A stretch of DNA of 64,000 nt, taken from NCBI RefSeq assembly GCF_006152065.1, contig NZ_VDFW01000019.1, positions 62,001 to 126,000 on the forward strand. The letters run 5' to 3'. Source of the stretch: Amycolatopsis alkalitolerans (GTDB lineage: Bacteria > Actinomycetota > Actinomycetes > Mycobacteriales > Pseudonocardiaceae). Position numbers and translations under genes: made by a program. The notes under the pieces were generated by a model. That model had not been told where the DNA came from, did no database searches, and was given only the letters and a program-made list of their open reading frames with translations. Within the stretch, counting starts at the first letter, position 1, and each line of letters begins with the position of its first letter. This document shows positions 8,523 to 17,089 of this stretch, in pieces.

Positions 8523-8875
8523 TGCTTCTCCTCCTCGAGAGTGGTGGTGACGAACCGCTCCAGGCGATCAGTGCGGTCCGCCCAGACACTTCGCTGCTCC
8601 GCAAGCCAGTCCTCGACGAGCCCGAGCCCTTCCCGGTTGAGCTCGCAGACGCGCACCCGACCGGACTTCGCCGTGCGAATCAAGCCGTTCGACTCGAGCA
8701 TCCGCAGGTGCTTCATGAACGAGGGCAACGTCATAGGGGCTTCCCTGGCAAGGTCGCCGACGCTCGCCGGCCCGTGCCCGAGCCGCCGCAGGACCGTGCG
8801 CCTCGTCGGATCGGCAAGCGCACCGAACACACCGTCGAGCACCGCAGAATACTGAGCCACGCGGCTAAGTATCAC
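8519..8875 (-). CDS. ArsR-family winged-helix repressor
   Basis: From GTG 8875 the product is 118 residues; GTG 8860 (113 residues) is an alternative. The wHTH is plain: VFGALADPTRRTVLRRLGHG, then the recognition region MTLPSFMKHLRMLESNGLI, and the wing TAKSGRVRVCEL. The C-terminus LVEDWLAEQRSVWADRTDRL is the type that pairs with AHSA1 proteins. No metal-binding CxC motif is seen, so it is probably not a metal sensor. It is the first gene of the pair with the AHSA1 protein and likely autoregulates through the palindrome just upstream (8885-8908). Confidence 0.85.
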   Translation of the reverse strand: MILSRVAQYSAVLDGVFGALADPTRRTVLRRLGHGPASVGDLAREAPMTLPSFMKHLRMLESNGLIRTAKSGRVRVCELNREGLGLVEDWLAEQRSVWADRTDRLERFVTTTLEEEKQ

Positions 8876-8908
8876 TCCAGGACAACACTTAGCGCAAGGG
8901 CTAAGTGT
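8862..8908. promoter_or_regulatory. Palindromic operator candidate for the ArsR repressor
   Basis: ACACTTAGC at 8885-8893 and GCTAAGTGT at 8900-8908 form a perfect 9-bp inverted repeat with a 6-base centre. A third half site, GCTAAGTAT, lies at 8864-8872 and overlaps the proposed start region of the repressor. The A/T-rich arms stand out in this GC-rich sequence. The position immediately before the ArsR gene fits autorepression. Confidence 0.6.
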
Positions 8909-8913
8909 CGTGG

Positions 8914-9731
8914 TCAGGCCCAGAGGTCGATGGCGATCTCCCGCAGCTGTTCGCTGAAGACGCCGTCCGGACTGGTGTCGTGCACGAGCAGCCGCAGGTC
9001 TGTCTCGAACGCGGCTCGCTCGTCGCCGAACAGGTGCGGCGTAGAGCTGGACTGGGAGAAGACCGCGGCGACCACGTCGTCGGTCAGGCGGGTGACGACC
9101 TGGCCCGGTATCTCGATCCGCCGCGGTCCGGTGAATCCCGCGGCCCGGTAGATCTCGTCCTCGCCCGAAGGCGTGCCCTGCGGGAGGCGGCTCCGGCCCG
9201 CGCGCCGCTCCGGGCCGAGGTATGCGCGCACCAGGTCCGCGATCGACGAGTGCGGCGGGCGAGGATGCGGCAGTCCGGCGTCGCTGTCGATGCCCTGATG
9301 CGTCGTGGCGTGCACATGCGCGCACACTCCCCCGGCCGCCAGCATGCCGTGGACCACATGGGCGACCTTGGCGCGATCCATCCAGTGAAACGACTGCGCG
9401 AAGGTGACCAGCCTGAACGTGCCGAGCCCGGCCGGGAGGTCCTCGGCGCGCAGGTGCACCCAGCGGGCGTTGCGGATACCCGCCCGCGCGGCGAGCCGAG
9501 CATGTCAGCATCGGCGTCCACGCCGATGGCCTCCTCGAGCATCCCGGCCAGCGGCAGGGTCAGCGAACCCGGGCCGCACCCGACGTCGAGCAGCCGCCCG
9601 GACCCGTCGAGCCGGAGTTCGGTCGCCAGCGCCTCGGCGAGGATCTTCGGATAGGGCGAGCGCCCCCGCGCGTAATAGGCGGCGCTGCCGGCGTAGAGCG
9701 ACGGATCCCATTCCCAGGTGCTCGCACTCAC
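8914..9731 (-). pseudogene. Class I SAM-dependent methyltransferase, interrupted by a frameshift
   Basis: Two minus-strand frames together make one methyltransferase of about 270 residues. The first part, from GTG 9731 (or 9755), encodes SASTWEWDPSLYAGSAAYYA and the SAM motif I LLDVGCGPGSLTLPLAG, then DADADML. The second part continues as ARLAARAGIRNARWVHLRAE and FAQSFHWMDR down to the stop at 8914, which is the usual course of this UbiE/BioC-like family. The frames switch at about 9494-9503, next to a CTCG/GCTC-rich stretch where loss of one 4-base unit would explain the shift. The product cannot be made without frameshifting unless this is a sequencing error. Confidence 0.7.
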
Positions 9732-9877
9732 GCCGGCCAGCGTAGAACGAGTCACCGGTGCCGGGCGAGGTGCAACTCCTCCAGCCCGGCACCGGGCGGC
9801 CCGCGGTAGCGTACGGGCCCGCGCGCCCGCCTCCCCCGAGCGGGCCTGGCCTGTCTACTCAGGACAAAATGAGCAAG

Positions 9878-9912
9878 AAAAAGCCGCCCTGTCCGGAGCT
9901 TCCGGGGGCGGC
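9878..9912 (-). terminator. Rho-independent terminator for the leftward genes at 10048-10826
   Basis: On the minus strand GCCGCCC and GGGCGGC (9912-9906 and 9889-9883) pair, with an inner CCGG/CCGG helix, and are followed at once by TTTTTCTT (complement of 9876-9882). This is the best intrinsic terminator in the window. It lies about 135 bases past the stop at 10048. The rest of 9756-10047 shows no supported gene. Confidence 0.75.
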
Positions 9913-10047
9913 CATGTCAGGGGTGGGTCAGCACGCCCCGGGGAACCGCCGCGATCGGATTCGTCGCAAAAGGACCATGGCACCCAGGTTCGCGGACCAC
10001 CCCCGGCCGGGGCAACCGTATTTCCCGGCCGCCGCGCGGAATGACGG

Positions 10048-10530
10048 TCACGGCCTGACGTCGAGCTCCTCGATCCACCACCGCAGCGCCGCCTGGCTTT
10101 CGCGCAGTATCCGCGCCGGTTCGCCGAGCCCGGTCAGCGTCCGGCGGCGGCGCTCGAGCTTCGACGAACGGTAGCGCGGGAAAGCCAGCTTGAGGCTCAG
10201 ATCCAGCATTTCCGTGTGGTAGCAAAGCAGTTCGGCGATCCGGCGCGGGAGCGAACCGGGCTCGTCGCCCTCGCACAGGTCCTGCACCCAGCCTTGGATG
10301 CGGGCGTACTCCGCGGCGACCTGCCGCCCGCGGCGCGCCACCGAGCCGGGCGTCTCCCCCGGCAGGCCGCAGGCGACGATCACCTCGTCCGCCTCACGCT
10401 GCAGCACCACCGCCCGGTCGACCAGCTCGAGCAAGGTCACGAGCCGCATGAGCCGCGCGGCGGCCGGATCGAGCTGGACGGTGCCCGGGCCGTCACGGCG
10501 GTCGGGAAATCCGCGCCACCGGAAGCGCAT
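10048..10530 (-). CDS. Conserved hypothetical protein
   Basis: The 160-residue product starts at ATG 10530 (RFRWRGFPDRRDGPGTVQLD). I do not recognise a family. It is highly charged, without membrane segments or signal peptide: LMRLVTLLELVDRAVVLQRE, CYHTEMLDLSLKLAFPRYRS and a Trp-containing end LRWWIEELDVRP. Its lower GC wobble noise and protein-like composition support it over the antisense frames. It follows the 87-residue gene by 32 bases on the same strand, so the two form a small operon ending at the terminator at 9878-9912. Confidence 0.65.
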   Translation of the reverse strand: MRFRWRGFPDRRDGPGTVQLDPAAARLMRLVTLLELVDRAVVLQREADEVIVACGLPGETPGSVARRGRQVAAEYARIQGWVQDLCEGDEPGSLPRRIAELLCYHTEMLDLSLKLAFPRYRSSKLERRRRTLTGLGEPARILRESQAALRWWIEELDVRP

Positions 10531-10562
10531 GACCCACGATAGCGCCTCTTCAGGCCGTGCGG

Positions 10563-10826
10563 TCAGTCCGAACGTGGTAACGGGTGCCCGGTCTGATCCC
10601 GGTGCAGGACGTGGTGCGCGATCTCCAGCGCGGCGTCCGTCGCATGGCGTTCGAGCGGGCGGCCCGTGCGGAGGGACCGGCCGAGCTCCTCGAGTAACCG
10701 GGCCACGGCGAACAGCACGTACTCGACGTTCACCTCGACCGGGCCGTCGGCGCCGATCCTGCGGCGCAGCTCCTCCGCCGCCTTGTGCAGCGTCTTCGCC
10801 TCGTCCTGCGGACCTGTCTCCGTCAT
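10563..10826 (-). CDS. Small conserved hypothetical protein
   Basis: The 87-residue product begins at ATG 10826 with a strong GGAGG five bases upstream. It is mainly helical: EAKTLHKAAEELRRRIGADG, then VNVEYVLFAVARLLEELGRS and ATDAALEIAHHVLHRDQ. No known domain is recognised. It is the first gene of a two-gene leftward unit with the 160-residue protein and is divergent from the LigD-type polymerase gene that starts 56 bases away. Confidence 0.7.
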   Translation of the reverse strand: MTETGPQDEAKTLHKAAEELRRRIGADGPVEVNVEYVLFAVARLLEELGRSLRTGRPLERHATDAALEIAHHVLHRDQTGHPLPRSD

Positions 10827-10882
10827 ACCTCCAACCTACGGCGGACGGCCCGCCGGGGCAGCGGACGTGGTTAGCTGGGCCG

Positions 10883-11845
10883 ATGAGCGGTGACGAGGTG
10901 CGCGAAGGCGTCTCGCTGACCCACCTCGACCAGGCGTTGTTCGACGGCGCCGGGGTGCGCAAACGCGACCTCGTGGACTACCTCGACGCCGTCTCGGCCC
11001 GGATGATCCCGCATCTGCACGGCCGCCCGCTGTCGGTGATCCGGGTCCTGCGCGGGCAGGACGCGTTCATGCAGAAGAACCTCCCGAAGTACACCCCGGC
11101 ATGGGTCCCGCGCACGACGGTCTGGGCCGAAAGCTCGCGGCGGAAGGTCACCTACGCCCTGTGTGACGACCGGCCCACCCTGCTGTGGTTCGCGAACCAG
11201 CGGGCCATCGAATACCACCCGGCGCTGTCGCGAGCCGAGACGCCCTACCACCCGACACATCTGGTGCTCGATCTCGACCCGCCCGCCCACGACGCCTCGT
11301 TCGGGCTCGCGGTGCGCGCCGCCCATCTGGTCCGCCAGGCGCTGGCCGAAGCCGGACTCTCGGGCGCGGTGAAGACGAGCGGCGCCAAAGGGGTGCATGT
11401 GTTCGTCCCGCTCGCCGGGCAGGTGAACGGCGAGGAGGCCGCGGCGGCCGCCCGTGCGCTGGCGGCGCGAGCCGAGCGCCTCGACCCGGCGCTCGCGACC
11501 ACGGCGTTCATCCGGGAAGACCGCGGCGGCAAGGTCTTCCTCGACTCCACCCGTGCCGGTGGCGCGACCGTGGTCTCGGTGTACAGCCCGCGCGCCCGGC
11601 CCGGGCTGCCGGTGTCCTTCCCGGTGACCTGGGAGGAACTCGACGCGGTCGCGCCCGGCGATTTCACCGTGCGCTCCGCGCTCGCTGCCCTCGGCGAACG
11701 TGATCGGTGGGCCGAGCTGATGCCGCGGCCGCAACGGCTGCCCGACGATGTGATCGAGGAAGGCCGGGCCATCCCGGTGGCCCGGGTGCAGGCGATGCAC
11801 GAGGGCAAGCGCCGCGCCCGGGCCCGCCGGGAGGCCGGGGAGTGA
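10883..11845 (+). CDS. Stand-alone LigD-type (archaeo-eukaryotic primase) DNA polymerase domain protein
   Basis: The 320-residue protein corresponds to the polymerase domain of bacterial DNA ligase D, used in non-homologous end joining and gap filling with ribo- or deoxynucleotides. Family marks are RVLRGQDAFMQKNLPKYTP near 55-73, LLWFANQRAIEYHP, the catalytic metal-binding DLDPP near 133-137, and TSGAKGVHVFVPL. A second acidic residue lies in KVFLDSTRAG. No ligase or phosphoesterase domain is present and no Ku gene is in the window, so it would work as a separate subunit, as in mycobacterial PolD1-type proteins. ATG 10883 is used; the ribosome site is weak. Confidence 0.88.
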   Translation: MSGDEVREGVSLTHLDQALFDGAGVRKRDLVDYLDAVSARMIPHLHGRPLSVIRVLRGQDAFMQKNLPKYTPAWVPRTTVWAESSRRKVTYALCDDRPTLLWFANQRAIEYHPALSRAETPYHPTHLVLDLDPPAHDASFGLAVRAAHLVRQALAEAGLSGAVKTSGAKGVHVFVPLAGQVNGEEAAAAARALAARAERLDPALATTAFIREDRGGKVFLDSTRAGGATVVSVYSPRARPGLPVSFPVTWEELDAVAPGDFTVRSALAALGERDRWAELMPRPQRLPDDVIEEGRAIPVARVQAMHEGKRRARARREAGE

Positions 11846-11893
11846 TCCGGTGCCCGGCGCCGCGGGCGTGAGCGGGCAGCGGATCCGCGTGGG

Positions 11894-13795
11894 CTACCGG
11901 TGGGTGCCCAGGCCGTAGCCGTACGGGAACAGCGGGTGGTAGTTCCGGTCCCCGATGTTGATCGGTTCCTGGTCCTCGCTCCGCGGCCAGGTGACGGAAA
12001 GCTTGCCGGTGAACGGCTTCTTGCCGAACAGCACGTCCGCCACCCCGGCACCCTCGCTGCCGGGCAGCCAGGACATCACGAAAGCGTCCATCTTGGACAG
12101 TTCGCCGGTGACGATCTGCGGGCGCCCGGCCACGTCCAACACGACGCAGGTCTTGATCGCACCGCACACCTTGTCGATGTTCGCCCGGTCGGCCGCCGAG
12201 ATGTTCAGCGTGTGGCCGTTGCCCACGTCCCCGACGCCCTCCGCGTACGGGGTTTCGCCGATCACCACCACACCCACGTCGGCACCGCCGGTCGGCGCCG
12301 ACGCGTCCGCGCTGTAGGTGACGTTCTTCGCGACCTGCTGGATACCCTGCAGGATCGTCGTGCCGGGGATCGTGTTCCCGGACCGGCCCTGCCAGGTCAC
12401 CGTCCAGCCACCGGCCTGGTTGCCGATGTCGTTCGCGTTCACCCCGGCGACGTAGATCTTCTCCGAGGGCTTGAGCGGCAGCGCGCGGTTCGAGTTCTTC
12501 AACAGCACCTGCGACTCCGCGACCGCCTGGCGCGCGACCGCGCGGTGCTGCGGCGAGCCGACCGTGCCGATGTTGGTCCGGTCGGTGTAGGGATGCTCGA
12601 ACAGGCCCAGTTCGAACTTCGCCTTCAGGATCCGGCTCACCGCGTCGTCGATCCGGGACATCGGCACCCGGCCCGCCCGCACCTCGGCGGTCAGCGCCTG
12701 CTCGAACTGCGGAGCGCTGTTGGGCTCCATGAACATGTCGATGCCCGCGTTGACCGCCGTCCGCACCTGCGTCGCGTAGTCACCGGGCAACTGGTGGATC
12801 GCCTCCCAGTCGCTGATCAGGAACCCGTCGAAGCCGATCTTCCGCTTCAGCACGTCCGTCAGCAGTTCTCTGTTCGCCGACATCTTCACCGGGGTGCTGC
12901 CCGGCCGGTCGGTCCACTGCACGCTGGAGAACGACGGCATGATGCTGCCGACGTTGTGGGCCTGCACGGCGGTCACGTACGGGGCGAGGTCGACCGTGCT
13001 GAAATGCTTCCAGTCGGTGATCGTGACGCCCTGGTCGATCGTGTACGTGCCGGTGGTCGAGGTGCCGTAGGTGGTGTCGCCGTCGCCGGCGTAGTGCTTC
13101 GCGGTGGCCAGCACGTGGTCCCGCCCGGCCAGATCGGTGCTGCCGTTGCCCTGGAAACCGTCGATCGCGGTTTCCATCTGCCGCACCAGATCCGGGTCCT
13201 CGCCGAAGCTTTCGTAGGTGCGCCCCCAGCGCTCGTCGCGGGTCACGCACACGCAGGGCGCGAACACCCACTGCGGGCCGGTCGCCCTCGTCTCGGTCGC
13301 GGTGATCTGCTCCTCGGCACGGACCAGCGCGGGGTCGCGGGTCGCGCCCATCGCCACGTTGTGCGGGAAGATCGTGGCGCCGATCAGGTTGTTGTCGCCG
13401 TGCACCGAGTCGATGCCGTACAGCAGGGGAATGTGCAGCCGGGTGGCGAGCGCCCGGGACTGGTAGCCGTCGACCATGTCGGCCCAGCCCTGCGGAGTGT
13501 TGTCCGCCGGGGTCGAGCCGCCGCCGGACAGTACGGAACCGAGCGCGAGCGTGGTGATCTGGCTCGGCTCGGAATCGATGGCGCCGCGCTCGGCCTGGGC
13601 CATCTGGCCGATCTTCTCCGCGAGGGTCATCCGGCCGAGCAGGTCGGAAACCCGCTGCGCGACCGGCAGTCGCGGGTTGAGGTAGGCGGCGGTGTCCGGT
13701 GCCGCCGCCGCGGCGGGCACCGCGGTCGCCGTCACGGCGGCGACCGCGAGCACGGCACCGGCGAACCGGGCACGTCTGGGTAGGCGCGTTCTCAC
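11894..13795 (-). CDS. Secreted glycoside hydrolase family 3 beta-glucosidase/glucan exohydrolase
   Basis: The start is GTG 13795 with a perfect AAGGAGG six bases upstream. The 633-residue precursor has a Sec signal peptide (RTRLPRRARFAGAVLAVAA through about residue 32, AAA-type cleavage). GH3 landmarks are LLGRMTLAEKIGQMAQ at 52-67, GIDSVHG at 127-133, RDERWGRTYESFGEDP near 187-201, KHYAGDG at 233-239 and the nucleophile Asp 329 in FLISDWEAI. The second domain starts about 420 (VAESQVLLKNSNRALPL). It most resembles the barley ExoI-like exo-beta-glucanase branch. It is expected outside the cell, releasing glucose from beta-glucans or cello-oligosaccharides. Confidence 0.92.
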   Translation of the reverse strand: MRTRLPRRARFAGAVLAVAAVTATAVPAAAAAPDTAAYLNPRLPVAQRVSDLLGRMTLAEKIGQMAQAERGAIDSEPSQITTLALGSVLSGGGSTPADNTPQGWADMVDGYQSRALATRLHIPLLYGIDSVHGDNNLIGATIFPHNVAMGATRDPALVRAEEQITATETRATGPQWVFAPCVCVTRDERWGRTYESFGEDPDLVRQMETAIDGFQGNGSTDLAGRDHVLATAKHYAGDGDTTYGTSTTGTYTIDQGVTITDWKHFSTVDLAPYVTAVQAHNVGSIMPSFSSVQWTDRPGSTPVKMSANRELLTDVLKRKIGFDGFLISDWEAIHQLPGDYATQVRTAVNAGIDMFMEPNSAPQFEQALTAEVRAGRVPMSRIDDAVSRILKAKFELGLFEHPYTDRTNIGTVGSPQHRAVARQAVAESQVLLKNSNRALPLKPSEKIYVAGVNANDIGNQAGGWTVTWQGRSGNTIPGTTILQGIQQVAKNVTYSADASAPTGGADVGVVVIGETPYAEGVGDVGNGHTLNISAADRANIDKVCGAIKTCVVLDVAGRPQIVTGELSKMDAFVMSWLPGSEGAGVADVLFGKKPFTGKLSVTWPRSEDQEPINIGDRNYHPLFPYGYGLGTHR

Positions 13796-13930
13796 GCTGT
13801 CCTCCTTCGTTGCAGGACGAAATAGGGCTCGCGACCATGCCACGGCCCTGAGGTGCGCAATGTTGCGCGTCACAACATATTGCAGGGATTCACGCGGGGA
13901 AATCGGCCGAAAGTCGTATTCCCGCCGCGT

Positions 13931-15304
13931 TCACCCGGATGGTCCAGCCCATTGCCAGGTCCGATGTGGACGGTCAGCGTCACCAGGGCCGGTGCCGCTG
14001 CCGCGCCACGACCGTCGCCGGTCCGGCCAGCCCGGCCAGCCGCGGCGCCAGGTGCTCCAGCCCAGCGCGACATCCTCGATCCGCACCACGCCGATCTGCC
14101 ACCCCGCCGGGGCGAGGATGTTGAACAGCAACGAGATCACGACGGTGAACGCCGCCTGCCCGGCGGTGAACGGCAGCGCCCCCGGCGAGTAGGCGGCGAC
14201 GAGCACGGCGACCGGCAACGCGATCCACAGCGCCGTCGGGCCCGTGCCGATCGCGAGCAGCAGCAAGGCACCGATCACGAAGCCCAGCACGGTGCCGACG
14301 AGCGCCCGCAAGGCCGTCGCCCCCGTGGACGCGGCGTTCGTGCGCAGCACCGAGAGCGTGCCCAATACCACCCAGAACCCGTGCTCCGCACCCGTGAGGT
14401 CCGCGACCGCGACGGCCGCGGCGAGGGCCAGCGCGCCGCGGGCACTGTTGAGGAACCACACCGACCGCAGGCTCGCGTGGCGCGTGACGATACCCGTGAC
14501 CCCCGCCGGCCCGACGAGCCTGCGCTCGCTCAACGCGGAGTCCTCGAAGCTCTGCCCGTACCAGCGACGGACCCCCGGCCCCTCGTGGCCCGCGGCCACG
14601 AGCGCGTCGGCCATCGCCGTGTGGGCGGCGACAGCGGCTGTTCTGGCGTGGAAGGACAGGTGCAGAGCCTCGGCGTACCCGTCTCCGTCTGCGCTCAGCC
14701 GCCGCAGGTACCCGACGCTCGCGGCGAGACTCTCTTCGAGCCCGGCCAGGACGCCGGGCGACCGCGGCGAGAACACGAGCACTGCGACAGTGCCCGCGAC
14801 GGAAGCCATTCACCAGCCTTCGAGCCGCGCGGGCACCATGTCCAACGTCCCCGGCGAAGCCGCGGGCAGGACATACGCGAGCAGCACGGCGGGCCCGGCC
14901 GACGCCGCATTCGGGCCGCCGATGCCCGCGAACAGCACCACGAACGCCACCGGGATCGTCACGAGCGACGCCAGCAGGATCGACGAGTTCACCGCCGTGC
15001 CGATGACGAGCAGCGCGCTGCCGGTCAGCGCAAGCCCGGCGTGCGCGCGCAGCTTGTTCTGCCATCCGCCGCCGAACGAGGCCAGCACCAGCGTCGCGAA
15101 CCCGCCGAACGCCGCGAACGTCGCCACCTGGAGATCCCCGATGACGGTGTAGCCGAGCGCGAACAGGCCCGGGACCACGATCCCCGCGCGCACGGCCCGC
15201 ATCGCGGCGGGCTTCGACCACATGCGCCGCCACGCCGGGCGCACGCGGCTGGGTTCGGGCAGCTGCTGGGCGGGTCTGGTGTCCACCGCCGGACCGCCGG
15301 TCAT
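13931..15304 (-). pseudogene. FUSC-family membrane protein gene, interrupted by TGA and with a damaged 3' end
   Basis: From ATG 15304 a frame encodes the N-terminal TM bundle of an FUSC-type protein (MRAVRAGIVVPGLFALGYTV, TFAAFGGFATLVLASFGG) and stops at TGA 14812-14810 after RLEGW. The next codon is ATG and the same frame continues MASVAGTVAVLVF through a second TM bundle (FWVVLGTLSVLRTNAASTGA, LVGTVLGFVIGALLL). Homologues read straight through this point. Near 14030 the second part leaves the expected sequence (IEDVALG) and turns Trp/Arg-rich. A neighbouring frame reads EHLAPRLAGLAGPATVV, ending at 13980, which looks like the true C-terminus after a deletion. Full-length relatives are about 700 residues. 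The TGA-ATG junction could allow re-initiation, but the C-terminal loss argues for a dead gene. Confidence 0.65.
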
Positions 15305-15398
15305 CGCGGAATCATAAGGCCGCCACGGTATCCGGGGCGACTGAACGATCGCCCCGGCACGGGCCGTGTGGTGGGTACCATCCGCGAAGAGGTGCCGC

Positions 15399-16940
15399 AT
15401 GCCAGAATCCACCCGCCGCCGGGTGCTCCTCGGCGGTGCCGCCGCGCTCGGCGTCGCCGCGCTGACCGGCGTCGCCATGCCCACCGGGCGGCGTGCGATG
15501 TTCTCGCTCGGGGTCGCGTCCGGCGATCCGTTGCCGGACGGCGTGGTGCTGTGGACCCGGCTCGCCCCCGATCCCCTGACCCTGGACGGCGGCTTGCCGG
15601 ACCGGCCGGTGCCGGTCGAATGGCAGGTCGCCACGGATGAGCGCTTCGGTTCCGTCGTGCGGTCCGGGGTCGCGGTGGCCCAGGGCGCCGCGGCCCATTC
15701 CGTGCATGTGGAGGTGTCCGGGCTGCGGCCCGGCACGGACTACTTCTACCGGTTCCGCGTGGGCAACGAACTGAGCCCCGCGGGCCGCACCCGTACGGCC
15801 CCGGCCGGGCCGCTGGACCGGTTCTCCTTCGCGTTCGCCAGTTGCCAGCGCTACCGCGACGGCTTCTACAACGCCTATCACCATCTCGCCCGCGAGGATC
15901 TCGACCTGGTGGTCTTCCTCGGCGACTACATCTACGAGGGTGGTTCGCAGGGCCGGATCGGGCGAGGGCACCGGCCCGCGCACGACGTCCGCACGCTCGG
16001 CGACTACCGGATCCGGTTCGCCCAGTACAAGTCCGATCCCGACCTGCAGGCGGCGCACGCGGCCTTCCCGTGGGTGGCCACGTTCGACGACCACGAGGTC
16101 GAAAACAACTGGGCCGGCGACCACTCCGAGAGCGGGATGCCGCCGGATCAGTTCCGGCGGCGGCGGGCGGCCGCGTTCCAGGCCTACTACGAACACCTGC
16201 CGCTGCGGGCCGCCCAGCGGCCGGCCGGGTCCTCGATGCCCATCCACCGGCGGCTGGCCTTCGGCGAGCTGATCGACCTGCACGTGCTCGACACGCGCCA
16301 GTTCCGCAGCGTCCAGGTGCCCGGGCCAGGGCGCGCGGATCCCGGCCGCACCATCCTCGGCGCCGCACAGAAGGCGTGGCTGCTGCGCGACCTCGCCGCC
16401 TCCCGCGCGCGATGGAATGTCCTTGCCCAGCAAGTGTTCTTCTCGCGGCTCGACCCCGCGCCAGGTGCGCAGACCCGCAGCGACGACGCCTGGGACGACT
16501 ACCCCGCCGAGCGCGACGAGGTCCGGGATCACCTGGCGACCGCCCGCAATCCGGTGGTCATCACCGGTGACGCGCACGCGAGCTTCGTGTGCGACATCAA
16601 GGCCGACTTCGGCGATCCCGCCTCGCGCACGGTGGGCACGGAGTTCGTGGGCACCTCGATCAGCTCCGAGGGGGACGGGGTGGACCACACCGCCGGGGAC
16701 CTGGCCCAGCTGCGGGTCAATCCGCACCTCCGGTTCGTCAACCGCAAGCGGGGATACGTGCGCTGTTCGGTCACCCCCGCGTCCTGGACGGCCGTGTACC
16801 GGACCGTCGATTTCGTCTCCAGGCCGGATTCGCCGGTACACGACCGGGCGCGGTTCACCATCGAGGCCGGTCGCCCCGGCGCACGCTGCGAAGACGCCGC
16901 GGGCATAAATGGCTCGCCGGGGGCGGCGTGCCCGCGGTAA
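15399..16940 (+). CDS. Tat-exported alkaline phosphatase D (PhoD-type phosphodiesterase)
   Basis: The 513-residue precursor starts at ATG 15399 with AGAGG upstream. The signal STRRRVLLGGAAALGVAALT carries the twin-Arg motif, as expected for PhoD. Family motifs are SLGVASGDPLPDGVVLWTRL near 30-50, FASCQRYRDGFYNAYHHLA near 147-165, the metal site FLGDYIYEG, FDDHEVENNWAG near 230, and ITGDAHASF near 388. It hydrolyses phosphate mono- or diesters outside the membrane with Fe/Ca cofactors (known for the family). No PHO box was identified. It stands alone between the FUSC remnant and the hydrolase with leader peptide. Confidence 0.92.
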   Translation: MPESTRRRVLLGGAAALGVAALTGVAMPTGRRAMFSLGVASGDPLPDGVVLWTRLAPDPLTLDGGLPDRPVPVEWQVATDERFGSVVRSGVAVAQGAAAHSVHVEVSGLRPGTDYFYRFRVGNELSPAGRTRTAPAGPLDRFSFAFASCQRYRDGFYNAYHHLAREDLDLVVFLGDYIYEGGSQGRIGRGHRPAHDVRTLGDYRIRFAQYKSDPDLQAAHAAFPWVATFDDHEVENNWAGDHSESGMPPDQFRRRRAAAFQAYYEHLPLRAAQRPAGSSMPIHRRLAFGELIDLHVLDTRQFRSVQVPGPGRADPGRTILGAAQKAWLLRDLAASRARWNVLAQQVFFSRLDPAPGAQTRSDDAWDDYPAERDEVRDHLATARNPVVITGDAHASFVCDIKADFGDPASRTVGTEFVGTSISSEGDGVDHTAGDLAQLRVNPHLRFVNRKRGYVRCSVTPASWTAVYRTVDFVSRPDSPVHDRARFTIEAGRPGARCEDAAGINGSPGAACPR

Positions 16941-16980
16941 CCTGCCGGAGGCTGTGGCATCACGCGAGGAGGTGGGACCC

Positions 16981-17040
16981 ATGAACGCGGTATCGAGGTG
17001 GGTGCTCCCACGCTTCGTCATGGCCGGGCGATCGACCTAG
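16981..17040 (+). CDS. Putative 19-residue leader peptide
   Basis: ATG 16981 opens a 19-codon frame, MNAVSRWVLPRFVMAGRST, closed by TAG at 17038-17040. It has a textbook GAGGAGG at 16966-16972 with an 8-base spacing, stronger than that of the hydrolase gene downstream. The frame ends 49 bases before the hydrolase ATG. Between them, GGGAG at 17049-17053 can pair either with CTCCC at 17070-17074, which abuts the hydrolase ribosome site, or with GCTCCC at 17004-17009 inside the leader frame. This is the layout of translational attenuation. No peptide of this sequence is known to me. Confidence 0.5.
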   Translation: MNAVSRWVLPRFVMAGRST

Positions 17041-17047
17041 GGGTCGC

Positions 17048-17080
17048 CGGGAGCGCCTCGGCAGAAGCACTCCCGAAAGG
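17048..17080 (+). promoter_or_regulatory. Hairpin over the hydrolase ribosome-binding site
   Basis: CGGGAG at 17048-17053 pairs with CTCCCG at 17070-17075; the Shine-Dalgarno GAAAGG starts at 17075. The 5' arm has a competing partner (GCTCCC 17004-17009) within the leader peptide frame, so ribosome position on the leader could decide whether the hydrolase site is open. Confidence 0.45.
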
Positions 17081-17089
17081 CAACAACCT

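Noticed and set aside
8885-8908. Palindrome as intrinsic terminator of the methyltransferase gene
   Set aside because: The stem is A/T-rich with no following T-run and is positioned, with a third half site, at the ArsR start; an operator explains it better.
14810-14812. Programmed read-through or selenocysteine at the TGA in the FUSC gene
   Set aside because: FUSC proteins are not known to use either, and the damaged 3' end favours decay.
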